From Zizania palustris (lineage: Eukaryota; Streptophyta; Magnoliopsida; Poales; Poaceae), in assembly GCA_019279435.1 (NCBI GenBank), contig JAAALK010000080.1:94836311-94900310 (forward strand): DNA of 64,000 nt, read 5' to 3'. Of the stretch, positions 11,001 through 22,396 are shown piece by piece; the stretch's first letter is position 1, and every line of letters starts with the position of its first letter. Position numbers and translations under genes: made by a program. A model generated the notes under the pieces. The model made no database searches, had not been told where the DNA came from, and worked only from the letters and a program-made list of their open reading frames with translations.

Positions 11001-12640
11001 TCACTCCAACTGACATCTATGTGGTGATCAACTATAAAGTTGGCTACAATTTGGCCTTTCATAGCTCTTAGGGGTTCATAGGCCAAATCATACTCAATCA
11101 AAGTGTAAGCCCACTTTTCGATTCTTCCACTTAGAATCAGATTTTGTAACATGTGCTTTATAACATCGGTTTGGCAAACGACAACACATGTAGTAGGGAG
11201 AAGATGGTGGTGTAATTTGGTACATGCGTAGTAAAGTGATAAATATAGACGTTCCACAAACGCGTACCTGGTCTCAGCGTCTAGCAGGCGATGGCTCAAG
11301 AATGTGATGATGTATTCTTTTCCTTCTACCTCCTGGGTTAGCACGGCCCTAATCACGCTATCTTTAGCAGTGATGTATAGCCGAAACGGAATACTGGCTT
11401 TGGGTTCTCTCACCACGGGCAGCGATCACAAGCACTCCTTGATCTTCTCAAAAGCTCTTTGCTGAGTTGCCACCCAAGTAAACTCGGCGTCATTCCTTAG
11501 CCGGAGTATGGGGACAAAGGCATCAATCTTGCCAAACAAGTTAGATATAAAGCGACGCAAATAATTCATCTTTCCTGGCAACTTCTGCACATCTTTCTTG
11601 CATGCCGGCGCCTGCAACGTTTCTAATTTTCTTGAGCCTCTAAGGATCAATCTCTATGTCTCTTTCATGAATCATGAAACCTAAGAACTTGCCCACCGAC
11701 ACGCCAAAAGCACATTTGAGTCGGTTCATTTTAAGCCATATTGTCGCATCCTATCAAAAGCAACTTTCAAATCGGATAAATGGTTTCCCATAGCGTCTGA
11801 TTTGACTACAATATCATCAATGTAAACTTCTAACATAACTCCCAGCAAGTCATGAAAGATCAAGTTCATAGCACGTTGATACGTAGAGCTAGCATTCTTT
11901 AAACACAAAGTCATAACAACCCACTCGAATAAAGCAACAAAACCAGGGCATCGAAAGGCTGTCTTGTAGACGTCCTCTTCAGCCATAAAGATTTGATTAT
12001 AACCAGCATTGCCATCAAGAAAACTTAGCACCTTGTGTCCTGAAACATCGTTGATTATTATGTCGGTTATCGGCATTGGATACTCGTCCTTCGGAGTGGC
12101 CTTGTTTAGATCCCTGAAATCAATACAAACTTGTATTTTGCTGCTCCCCTTCTTTTATACATGCACAATGTTAACGACCAATTCAGCGTACCTGCACAGC
12201 CTAATAAATTTAGCTTTGAGCAGTCGCTCTACTTCTTCTTTAACTCGGTCATAGACGGTCAAATTAAAGTGACGAGGAGGCTGTTTATAAGGCCTAAATT
12301 CGGATTTCATAGGTAGCCGATGTTCCATGAGCTCATGGCTTATTCCCGGCATCTCGCTATACTCCCATGCAAAACAATCGACATATGACCGAAGCAACCT
12401 TATTACTTCGGCCTTTTCATCAGGCTGTAAATGTTGGTTTACAAAAGTCGGCCTCAGGATGCTGCCATCACCTATGTCAATTTCTTCTAAGGGATCGGCC
12501 GACGCAAAACCTTGTCCTAATTTCTCTACTTCGCTAAATTCCTTGATGGCTTCGGCAATACCGTGTTTAGTAGACCGGTACTGCTCTACAAGAGATTTTA
12601 GCCAATCTAGAATACTCTTGCTAGACATGACTACTAATAT
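11001..12640 (-). pseudogene. pol (RT-RH): Element A reverse transcriptase and gypsy RNase H
   Basis: RT starts near 12628 with S-S-K-S-I-L-D-W, runs through R-P-Y-K-Q-P-P-R-H-F-N and F-L-D-G-N-A-G-Y-N-Q (~12030), and has Y-I-D-D at 11812-11823, the catalytic box missing from element B. The first RNase H is at 11416-11001 (V-I-R-A-V-L-T-Q, with a V-C-Q-T-D block). The reading is split into frames 12628-12155, 12076-11726, 11650-11426 and 11416-10931 by small indels and stops, so no full polyprotein can be made. Confidence 0.85.
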
Positions 12641-13260
12641 AAAAACACACGTGCTAGACCAGCCAGCTTTACAGACACTGGTACAAAATGTCCTCCGGAC
12701 ACGCTGACAAAATTGTAATTCGAAAGATCTCTACCGGATAGACATTCCACTTTGTTGTGAATGACGTCAATGGACACATCGACCAATGCCACTTGCGCCG
12801 ATGTGTCTACGAGTATGACCTCTACTTCATCACCGTCCCACTGAATTAGGCACTAGTTCAAAGTAGAAGGAATGCAGCAGTTCGCGTGAATCCAGTCGCG
12901 CCCTAGCAGCACGCTGTAGTTACCTTGTACATCGATGACGAAGAATGCTGTTGGCAGCATCTTGTTGCCTACTGTCAACTCCATGGAGAGCACGCCGTGA
13001 CCTCAAAACTCTCGTCGTTGAAGCCGTTGAGCATCAAGTTGGTCTTCTTCAGATCATCCTCGTCCCTGCCAAGTTTCTTCAGCAGCGAGTAAGGCATTAG
13101 GTTAACAGTGGCGCCACCATCAACAAGCATCCAGGAAATCGGCTTTCCGTCAATGTGACCTCTGACGTAGAGAGGCTTCAGATGGCGGGCCGAGTCCTCG
13201 GGCTTCTCGAAAATAGCATTGCGTGGGCCGAGGTTCAACTAGGTGACCTCGGCCTCATCC
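12641..13260 (-). pseudogene. pro: Element A aspartic protease
   Basis: The protease matures Gag and Pol. The frame 13238-12975 carries H-I-D-G-K-P-I-S-W-M-L-V-D-G-G-A-T-V-N-L-M-P with D-G-G-A in the active-site position, then a frameshift near 13000; the reading continues with Y-S-V-L-L-G-R-D-W-I-H, the conserved flap and second motif. The C-terminal extension reaches about 12640, just before RT. A TAG is at ~12850. The same layout occurs in B at 32000-32677. Confidence 0.8.
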
Positions 13261-14849
13261 TGTGGAAGGGAAAACTCAGCGGGCAGCGTGATGACGTTGA
13301 TGTCCATTGCCCGTGGTGCGGGCCCCTCGGAGACGGGCGAGTAGTCGTCGTCGAGCATGTCGTCATCGTCGTTGCTTGGGCTAGGAGTCGGGTTGGTTAC
13401 CCCAATTGAATTCATCCTCCATACCTATCTTGTCGTTGGTCGAGGGAAGATTTCTTCAAAAATAACGTCTCACTCATCCTCGGCCTTCTTCTCGCGCATC
13501 TCCTATGCCCGTAGTCATTGTAGACACCTCTTTTGTGATTTTGACATACATGGAGGTGCCCAAGATGGCTGTCGCTTGGTGACGGGTGCCACTGCTTGGT
13601 TCCTGTTAACTCTGGCCCAAGTGGTACTATCCATCTCTGCCTTGTCCGTTCTGTATTTGGTGGGGCCTTCGCTGCGGACCCAGGCAATCGGACCGGCCTC
13701 ATTCTCCCGATCGGACCAGGCTCCGACATAGGCTTCGGTCGGAGTAGGGGACTTACCTCCGTTAGACTTCGGCGACAGGGCCTTCGGGACTAGGACTTCC
13801 TCAGATCCTACTCTGACTGTGATAGCTTTGGTCTCCCTTTCCTTTGCCTCTTCGTGCCCATATTCTTCAACTTTTTCTGCACGAGTCGATTCGGAGGTAC
13901 CACAGATAGCCTGTGGACGATTCCTCCCTTCGCTACGTATGCCTGTCCCTGCCATTCATAATACTCTGAAGGAAAACAAGGCATAGCGTTAAGTTGTGGA
14001 GGGTACTCTGATTGTGATACGTATGGAGCTCACGGAGTCCCTGTCCAGTTGTACGGCGGAGGCATCGGTGGCTCTAGTGGCTTCGGCCATTGTGAGCCGA
14101 ACCCGTTACCCGGGGGGTTCTGGTAGAGTTGATGGTCTCTCGGACCATATCAGTGAGGGGTCCTGCCAGGCCGGAGGTACGTTCGGCCAATGTGGGTCGA
14201 AGCCTCCTACCGAAGGGCTCGTCCAGTGTGGTGCAGGGTTCGGTCATTAAGGGCCGAACTCGCTCTGCGCGGGGCTCGACCACTGGGGTCCGAAGCCACC
14301 GTACTAGGGGTTTGGCCACTGAGGTCTGAAGCCGCCATAGGGGATGTTAGGCCCCTGTGGACTAGAGTCAAGGTGCGGTGGGTTTGGCCACTGCGGTTCG
14401 AAGCTACCATGCGGAGGGCTCGGCCACTGTGGTCCGAAGCCACCCTGCGGAGGGCTCGGCCACTATGGTCTGAAGCCATCCTCCGAATGCATTGGGCCCC
14501 TCGGCTGACTTAGTTTTTTACCGCGGGGGCCTGTTTCCTTAGCTTTTCTTTGGTGCTTGTTCAACAACATCGTATATGTTACCTTTGGCTTCTTGTGAGC
14601 CCTAGCCGAAGGAATACTAACATTTTGCTTCCACACTCCCACTTCGGGTGTTTTAGGTATGAGGGTGTGTGTGCGCGTTTCTCCAACAATTACTGCCTTC
14701 CATTTAGTTGACTCAGCCTATTTTGGCCGAATCAACATCTTCTTCTCATCGAGGTCGACGGTGTTGACGGGGAAGGGATCTTTGTCTAGCTTCATCTTGG
14801 GATTGTGGTCTATTTTCAATCGTCCTTCTTCTATGGTCGATTGAACCTG
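13261..14849 (-). pseudogene. Element A Gag-protease linker with G-F-G-P repeats
   Basis: Between Gag and protease. On the minus strand 14500-14060 encodes degenerate tandem units containing G-G-F-G-P-Q-W-P and similar, interrupted by stops. The segment 13955-13515 is Glu/Arg-rich and a further coiled-coil-like stretch follows near 13480. Element B has the equivalent at 30900-31810. I do not recognise a known domain. Confidence 0.6.
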
Positions 14850-16473
14850 TCATCGAAAAAAATTGCAGTCATTAGTATTATGTGAATGTGAATCATGGCA
14901 CTTACAATATGAATGTTTCTTCAACTTGTCGGCGGATGGAATGACTTGGCCTTTGGGCAATCTGAGAAGTTGGTTCTTCAAGAGAAAATCAAATATCTTA
15001 TCACACTTAGTTATATCGAATGAATACTTGACCTTACTAGGCCGACTCTTGGTAGGAGATGGCCGTAACTCGGAGCATGTGATAGGTTTATTCTTTGTGT
15101 TCCAAACCCATTCGACCGCGTACATGTCGGCCGAATCCTCTTCTTCTGATTCCTTCTGGTCGGAGCGTTCCATGACGCGGATTTCAGCCTTAGGCTTGTT
15201 AAACGTCTTAATAAACTTTTATCTTTAGCTCGGCCTTCCTGGACCAGAGCCTGCTGCAAGACTTGGCTTAACCTCTAAAAAGTTTTGGTTATCTAGTCTC
15301 TCTTTAATCTCGGAACTGCAATCCACTAAAAGCAAGATCTGCCAAATCCCTTTCTGAAATATTAAGACTAAAACATCGGTTTCTAGTGTCCCTAAAACAT
15401 TTGATATACTCAGAGACACCCTCGTTAGATTTCTGCCTAACCGATGTCAAGTGTGAGAGCCTAAGTTCTGTATCACCCGTATAGAAGTAGTCATGGAATT
15501 TTTGTTCTAATTCGTCCCATGTTTGGACGGAGTTCGGCGGGAGTGCCGAAAACAAAGTGAAAGCGGTGCTGGATAGCGAGAGAGAAAATAGTCTATGTTT
15601 TAGAGCGTCTGACCCGCTAGCTTCTCCATACTGTGCTAAAAATTGACTAACATGCTCTAGTGTGCTTTTGTTACCCTCGCCATCGAACTTAGTGAATTCA
15701 GGAACTCTATAGACACGAGGGTATGGCATTGTATCAAAATGGTCGGGATATGGCTTCCGGTAAACCCTAGCCTGACCCCTAGGCACGAAGCCGGCACATT
15801 CCCTAAACAGTGTGCGTATTCTCTCCTCAAGGTCATATTGGCCCGCTGCCTGTGCACGTCTCTCAGGCGGGGGCACGACACGTGGCGGGATGTCGGCATG
15901 TCGGCCATGGGCTTCCTCCCCATGTGCTAACTGTACGACGTGCTCGAGCCTAGGTGCATGTGCATGTGGTGCGGGCAGTGTGGGCAAGGCTGGCGTCGGC
16001 GCGGGTGGGGGCGGTGTATGGTACGTGGTGCTAGCTTGGCCGTAAGCATAATGACTGGTCTCACCCATGGATGTTTTGGCTGACGACGTAATGGTTTTGT
16101 CAGTACTTCCATCAGTTCCACTGTAAACATGATTTATCGGAGGTATACTAGCAATAGGGGCTGATGGTATGGCCTCAGTAAAGCTGAACCTTCTAAATGT
16201 CGCCTCTACTTGGGAGCTAACTGCCGAATCTAAATGGTTGGCTAGAGAAGCGCTAACGGCTTGATCTACCGATGCGGCTATTTTTTGCTCAATCTCTAAA
16301 GAAGATTAACGAGGCGATATGGGTGTTACCAGGATCCGAGCAAGGTCGGGGACGACGATGTCCCGCTTGATGAAACCCGTGCGCGTCTTGACGTAACTCC
16401 CAAGCATCATGTATTGGAGCACCTTCATCTTTGCCTTGATCTTTGCCCGGTCTTCTATGGGAATATCTTCAAG
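14850..16473 (-). pseudogene. gag: Element A gag (downstream part)
   Basis: Gag coats the element RNA. The frame 16068-15304 contains the retrotransposon-gag core (P-E-F-T-K-F-D-G-E-G, then W-D-E-L-E-Q-K-F-H-D-Y-F, and E-R-D-L-A-D-L-A-F). A frameshift near 15300 passes the reading to 15259-15011 and 15173-14850, which ends with an acidic D/E/S stretch and a C-x2-H-x4-H-x4-C motif near 14880. Residues before 16068 belong to the gag N-terminal region whose first part lies at 23569-23459, beyond element C. Confidence 0.85.
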
Positions 16474-16478
16474 AGTAG

Positions 16479-17552
16479 TGTTGGGGAATAAGTTTCCCTT
16501 GAACAGGGGCCAAATGACATCAGCCTCCGACAGCCTTCGGCCCGAAGCCTAATGCTGTCAAAACCTGTTCCTTTCTGAAGAAGTTGTTTCCAAGTCCCAA
16601 GGTACACTTTGAAGCCCTCTACAGCGAGGCCTTCCGAACCCCTTCGGAGCCCTCCGGAGCGAAGCCCTCAAGATTCCTTGAAGATTTCCAAAAGCTAAGT
16701 CTCAGGCTAACTTCGAAATTAGCCTCCGGGCCTTGTTCGGAGTTAGCCTTCGGGCTCTGTTCGGAGTTAACCTTCAGGTTTCCTTCGGAGCTCCTCAGAG
16801 CCAGTCTCCAGACACTTTCAAGCCAACTCAAAGCTAAGTCTCTGAGACCCTAGTTCGAAGCCCAGTTCGGAGCCCCAATTCGGAGCTCTAGATCGGAGCC
16901 CCAATTCAGAGCCCCAGTTCGGAGCTCCGCTCGGAGCCCCAGTTCGGAGCCCCATTTCGGAGCCCCAGTTTTAGAGCTCCAGTTTGGACCCCAGTTCGGA
17001 GTATACTTCGAAGCCCACTTTGGAGTGTGCTTCGAAGCCTCCCTTGCAGCCTCCGCCTGAAGAGCTCCGGCCCCTACGCCGAGCCCAGCAGATATTTGCA
17101 CGCCGCTACAGTGTAGAAGCCATACCAGGGGCCCCTCTTCCCCTAGTATGTCGTTTATCTAGCCAAGATGTGACGTTGTTTGACACGTCTGTAAAGCTGT
17201 AAAGCACTTCAGTACTGTAGCTAGCTCCTTTTCCCCTTTTGCCCCTATGAGCCTAGGGCTTATAGAGGGCATTTTGGTCTTTTCCTTTGGCCCGCGTGCC
17301 TATAAAAACAGGGCCAAGCCCTTGTAACAGGGGAGCCTCTCCAAGGGCCATGAAACCCTGGAGTTCACTACACCACACCAAGGCATACCATGCCAAATCC
17401 ACCACAAACTGGACGTAGGGCTATTATCCCCTAGGGGAGGTCCGAACCAGTATAAATCCTTTCTCCCTCTGAGAGGACCCTTCGAGGTTAATTTTACACA
17501 CCATATACACATATACAAAACCTGTTTTGTAGCTAACACAATTGCTACAACA
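16479..17552 (+). repeat. 5' LTR of element C
   Basis: 1074 bp. TATA box at about 17299-17306. The segment 16852-17010 is a run of degenerate ~13-bp units built on TTCGGAGCCCCAG, also in the 3' LTR at 22762-22905. Confidence 0.9.
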
Positions 17553-17573
17553 GTTGGCTCCGTCTGTGGGGAC
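17553..17573 (+). promoter_or_regulatory. Primer-binding site of element C
   Basis: GTTGGCTCCGTCTGTGGGG follows the LTR directly. It resembles the PBS regions of the Tat elements here (B: TGGCGACTCCGCTAGGGA; E: TGGCACGCTCAGTGGGAC), which suggests a Tat origin for C. The tRNA is not identified. Confidence 0.6.
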
Positions 17574-17849
17574 CATTAGTACTAAAAGCTAAGTTCTCTG
17601 CCACTGTCTGCAACTCGAAGTGCGCTTGTAGGGGGAGCTTTAAGCTTTCTTGCTTCACGCACCCTTCGGCAAGGGGCTTCGGGTGCAGTTCGAAGGCCTT
17701 CTTCGCCTTCCTCCATCCTTCGCGTTTCGTAGCTCGCCCTCCAGCAAGGTGCTCGGCTTCATATGTTGAAGGCCGTCAAAGCCCCAGGGGCTACGAGGTA
17801 TGTACACTACTGAAGCATCTCTTTGATGTACCGATCTGCAATTACATTA

Positions 17850-18560
17850 ATATGAAATCGAAGCCCAGCTTCACTTAAAGTCGAAGCCTTGCTTCGCCTT
17901 AAAGCCGAAGCCCTGCTTCGCCTTTAAAGCAAACTTTTGCTCCATCTTGTTAAAAGTCGAAGCCTGGCTTCGTGTTTTAAAACTAAAGCTATCCTTCGCG
18001 TTTTGAAATCGAAGCCTTGTTTCCTTTTAAAAATTCGAAGCCCTGCTTCACCTTATCAAAAACCCGAAGCTTGGCTTTGCCTTGTTTAAAAATTCGAAGC
18101 CTTGCTTCGCTTAACAAATCCGGAGCATCCCTCCGAAGGCTACATAGCGCCTTTGGGCCCGTAGCAGTAACAGGGACTCTGGGCCACCGGCCCGATGCGT
18201 CCAGGGATTCCGGGTTCCGTACCCGAAGCATCCCAGGGTCGAAGGTGGGTCAGAGTCGAAGGTAGCTCACATTATCACAGGTTCGGTGAATCCACACCAA
18301 ATATCCATTTTCATTACAGAATCAAGCTCAGAAGCCTTGCTTCGCTATCCAAACACGCTTCGAAGCCTTGCTTCGTGTGTCAAAATCTAATATACGCCTA
18401 AGCATGTCGAAGTCATACTTCGCATAAAATCTAAAGTGTGTTTCGGAGCCTTGCTCACGCACAACATCCAAATTCAAGCATGCCGAAGCATGCTTCGCTT
18501 AATTTGGCTACGCTGAAGCCTTGCTTCGCTCCAAATTAACGCGTTCGAAGCCCAAAAGAG
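17850..18560 (+). repeat. Array of degenerate palindromic repeats in element C
   Basis: About 14 copies, spaced roughly 30-40 bp, of a self-complementary core such as CGAAGCCTTGCTTCG, in two clusters (17855-18120 and 18325-18560). The spacers are A/T-rich (TTAAAA). No reading frame of note. The array lies between the PBS and the 3' end of the antisense gene. Confidence 0.7.
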
Positions 18561-18846
18561 TCCTTCGCCCGATGTGTTATAAGCATCTGAAGCCGCCCAA
18601 AAGGCGCACCCCTTCACATTTTTTATTGCCCGCACCAGCAACGACTAAGTCCCTAGCTACCACGAGCAAGGGGGGAAGCATGTATGCGAAGTGTGCGAAT
18701 GTAATGCGCAGTACGAGTGTGACAAGCTAAAACGTTCGAAGTCATCAAACTATGCGAAGCATGCAGACGAAGTATGCAAATACAACAAACCTCATTCATT
18801 GAATGATAATTGAGAAGTATGTTACAAATACACTTGGAAAGCAAAA

Positions 18847-21800
18847 TTACGAATAGTATGTATCTAAGCCTAAGAAAAAATGAGCTCGAGGCCCCCGCCC
18901 TCGCTTGCCCTTCTTTCGGCTAGGGCCCCCTCGGCTGGACGAAGCCTCGTCAGAGCCTGCTCTCCCACAGTAGGTTCGTCGACTGTCCCGAAGCCCACAG
19001 ACCTCGTCTTCCACTTTGCGGGTTGCTCCAAGTCTACGAGGCAAGTGGTGCCGTGTTGAAGGCAGAGAAGTCTAAAGCTTCATCGCCTGCCAAGGCCGTT
19101 CGCAGAGGCAAGGATGAAGAACTCCGAAGGGACTCCGTCTTCACGATGGCCAGCAGATCCTGAACTACTTCGAGGATGGCTTCGCCGTTAGGCCCCCTCG
19201 GAAGCCTAGACCGAGGGGGGCCTTCGGACCTAGCTACCTCGAAGACCGCCCACAATTGGCGAAGTTCTTCAGAGTCCTTAAGTACTTTGAAGTCAACATT
19301 CGGAGACTGAGCCTGGGCAGGAGGAGGTGCTGACGTCAAAGGCTGAGCTGGCGAAGCATGCGCCCTGGCTCAGTGAAGGTGGAGAGCTTTCTGAAGCTCG
19401 AGGACTGCTTCGAAGCCTTGGTATTTCCAAGGCTCCTGAAGTCACCGCCAAGCTCCGCGAACGCCAGCCGGAGGCATCACCAAGTGTTGGCCTCCGATGG
19501 CCACAGGGGTCGCCGAGGTTGCTGCTTCGAGGTGGTTGCACCCCACATCGTGAAGCATTTGCAACACCCCTTGACCCGCCGCTCGGCCGGCCATCAAGGC
19601 GAAGCCCTTCAAGGATTGCTCCACCATCGCAGCCACTACCTTCAAGAATGTGGCGCGGTCCCCAATTGGATCCTAGGCCGCCGAAGTCTGGAGCTCGACA
19701 CTCGGTCCCTATTTGTTGTAGGACCTCGGTCAGGCTCAGGGTGGCTTCATCAATGTTGCTGGCGACAAAGTCTTCAAGGCGCTCAGCTCTTTGGTGAAGC
19801 TCGGAGTTCTCCTTCGCCAGCTGGGCTTCGGCATCTTTCGCAGCTTGAAGCTCCGCTCGGAGCCTGTCAGTCTCCGAGGCCAAGGCATCCGTAGCCTTGT
19901 CGGCCTCGGCCCTTGCCGCCTCGGCTGAAGCTTCGGCCCGCCTTCGCTTCTCGGCTTCCACCGAGACTTCGCGTCGGAGGGCCTCTTTCTCCTCCGCCAA
20001 ACGCGTCATCCGCCTAACCGCAGAAGTCGAGGTTGCTGCGTTCAGTGCGAAGGCCTCGAAGAGTTCAAGAAAATCATAAGTGTTGATCGAAGACCAAAGT
20101 ATAACTCAAAGGCTCCATAGGACTTCGCTCACCTGGATGAGGGCTTCGTTCGCGTTGATGAAGAGGTCCATGGGGTTCAAGTGGCTGAGTTGAGCCACCA
20201 AGCCTCCGCAGCTGCGCAGCCCTCGCGGAAGTTGTTGAGGGCCGCCTCCATCACGGCCCCCTTCGGCGGCAAAGGCCGAACAATTTCTTCCTCCGCAACC
20301 GCCTGCACAGGCTTTGGCAGAGCTGGGCTTCGATCCACCACCTCGACGTCCTCGTCGCCTCGGGGATCCCCTTCGTCACGACCGTTGCCTACGTCTTCTT
20401 CAACGAGGAGCTATCGGAATCCGAGTTGTCGTTGCTGCTGTCGCTGCTGCTGATACTGCTGGAGGCCTCCGTTGGCTTCATAACGGTGGGCCTCGCACCG
20501 ACATCATCTTCTGCAAAAAAGTTCAAGTCAAAATCTGCATATAAGAGAGAAGTATGTTTGAAGTGTTTACCTTCGTCGGAGATTTCTCCGAAGGTAGAGG
20601 GGTCAATGTGTGCCCCCCAATCCATTCGCTGCGAAGTTGGCGCGTCGACGTCCGTGCCCGAAGCCGTCGCCGTCGAGGTCTTCGCTACCACCTCGGAAGT
20701 CGTTGCCAGAGCACTTGTTGGCTCCGCTTCTATTTGAGGGTCCACGGCCGTTGCCTCCTCCGGAGTAGGGGCTTCGGTCACGGGGACCTCCGGCCGAGCC
20801 CTCGAGGTTTCGAGCTCGTCATCTTCCCCCTGTTTCCTCTTGGAGCCGGTTGTCGAAGCTATTAGGTGGGAGAAGTCTGGCAGGGTCTGGACCTCCTCGA
20901 AGCCGAGCAAGGTCCACACCCTATTCCAGTGCTCCCAAGTCCCCATTAAAGCAAGCCGTTGAGCCTGCTCCTCCGGTGTCGGGGTCCCAATAACACGCTC
21001 CGCTGCCGCAATGGCCTCCTCCGGAGTCCTCACTTCAAGAGTGGCTTCATAAAGATCCAAGTCAGGATAAAGTTCTCAGCGAAGTATGAAAGTAGAAAAG
21101 CTTTGAAGTCTTACCGAGGCGTTCAAATGTCACTTCATTTAGGCCCCCTCGGCCCGAAGGTTGGAAGAGCCCCTCTGGCCAAGAGCGCGCAAGGGGGCTG
21201 AGCCGAAGGGTGATGAACTCCTCCGCGAGGTCCCTCATGATCATCTTCACTGCCACCCTCTGAAGGAGCGAGATCCTCGAGCGAAGGGTGTCGGGGCTCA
21301 TCTTCACCACCCCTTCACGCCGATAGGAGATAAGTGCATTGGTACTCCGAAGGGGAGAGTTCACGCCGACGGAGGCGTAGAACCACTCTTGATCCCAGTT
21401 GGAGTACCATTTGCTGTTGGCGGCCCTCACCGGGAAGGCATCTTGGTACTCCCTCCGAAGCTGGAAGTTGGCGCTTCCAAAGGCCAAAGCCCTCTTGACG
21501 CGGTCTGCACCCTCCCTTGGCTTCGGTTGGCAGTTGGCGTCATGAAGGGTGACGAAGACGTCCGCGCGGCCCTCGCAACCTTCGGCCCTCATGACCCATT
21601 CAAAAACAGCAAGCCTCACCACAGCGTTGGGCGAAAGTTGAGGCCGGCTTCGAAGAAGGCTTCGAACAGCACTACTTCGTCAGCCCGAGGCCTCGGTATG
21701 GCCTCTGACTTCTCCGGAACTCGAAGCTAGATCTTCGAAGCAATCCTTCCTTCACAGGCCCTCCTGACGGACTCCTCTGTGGAGATCGAGGCCCTCATCT

Positions 21801-21957
21801 CCAGCGTTTGCTCAAACATGTCGGATGGAGACCAATGGTCCCTTGGCCCCAACTGCCTCGGAGCAGGCTTCACTGCCGCAGCTGCCGCAGCCTGCACTTG
21901 GGCGGAGTTCGAGCTCGAGCCCAAGGCCAAAGCCTTCGAAGCAACCTTCTTCGGCAT
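18847..21957 (-). pseudogene. Antisense gene of element C: gypsy-type transposon (Transposase_28-like) protein with coiled coil
   Basis: Transcribed opposite to element C. ATG at 21957 opens M-P-K-K-V-A-S-K-A-L, then an Ala-rich stretch and L-F-E-A-F-F-E-A-G-L near 21660. A frameshift leads to 21622-21115, with V-V-R-L-A-V-F-E-W-V-M, E-G-C-E-G and S-N-W-D-Q-E-W-F-Y. This pattern resembles the grass protein family known as the putative gypsy-type transposon domain (PF04195). A plausible GT-AG intron (about 21115-21083) joins to D-L-Y-E-A-T and an acidic Ser-rich tail to ~20389. A further frame, 20009-19650, is a strong Ala/Glu/Arg coiled coil, and pieces continue to 18847. At least one frameshift or unrecognised intron separates the parts, so it may be spliced or decayed. 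Function unknown. Confidence 0.65.
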
Positions 21958-22059
21958 TTTGTGGAGCTTCGGTGCGAAGGGGCGAAGGCTTGCGAAGGGG
22001 CTTCACGCGAAGCTAAGGGGGAGAAGAGAGTGAAGGAAGTGAGGCGCTGAGAAGAAAGC

Positions 22060-22110
22060 AAATGAGAAGCGTGTCGAAGCCGTGTGCGGTAAACCCCTAT
22101 TTATAGGCGG
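22060..22110 (-). promoter_or_regulatory. Putative promoter of the antisense gene in element C
   Basis: On the minus strand CCTATAAATAGGGG lies at about 22094-22107, followed ~30 nt downstream by the expected start region. The 5' leader of ~115 nt to the ATG at 21957 has a long pyrimidine-rich stretch (22055-22010), as in many plant core promoters. This TATA is distinct from those in the LTRs of C. Confidence 0.6.
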
Positions 22111-22396
22111 TAAAAATCCCGACGGTTCGTGGGCCGAACCCACTGGCAGGTGGGCCTCCAGCGAAGGCGAAGCGGCCCGGCGCGCGGTAACGGTCAAGTT
22201 TATAGCCGTTGCGGAGTCAGTTGATCTCCCCGAGGTCATTCTGACAGCTGACGCAGGCAATTATTACCTGCGCATTTCAAAGCTGCCTTCGGTCCATGCT
22301 CTGAAGGCCTATTTTCCCTGAAGTTGTAATTTCCTGTCATTTGTCCCAAGGGCGCACGCACCCCTTCGTCCCGAAGGCCTGCAAGCGAGGGGCTAC

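Noticed and set aside
16852..17010. Regular short repeats as a CRISPR array
   Set aside because: Units are degenerate ~13 bp without unique spacers, within a plant LTR, and no cas genes exist.
19327..19894. Plus-strand ORFs of 156-178 codons in element C
   Set aside because: They overlap the minus-strand coiled-coil coding region, show no domain and are best explained as shadows of that GC-biased sequence.
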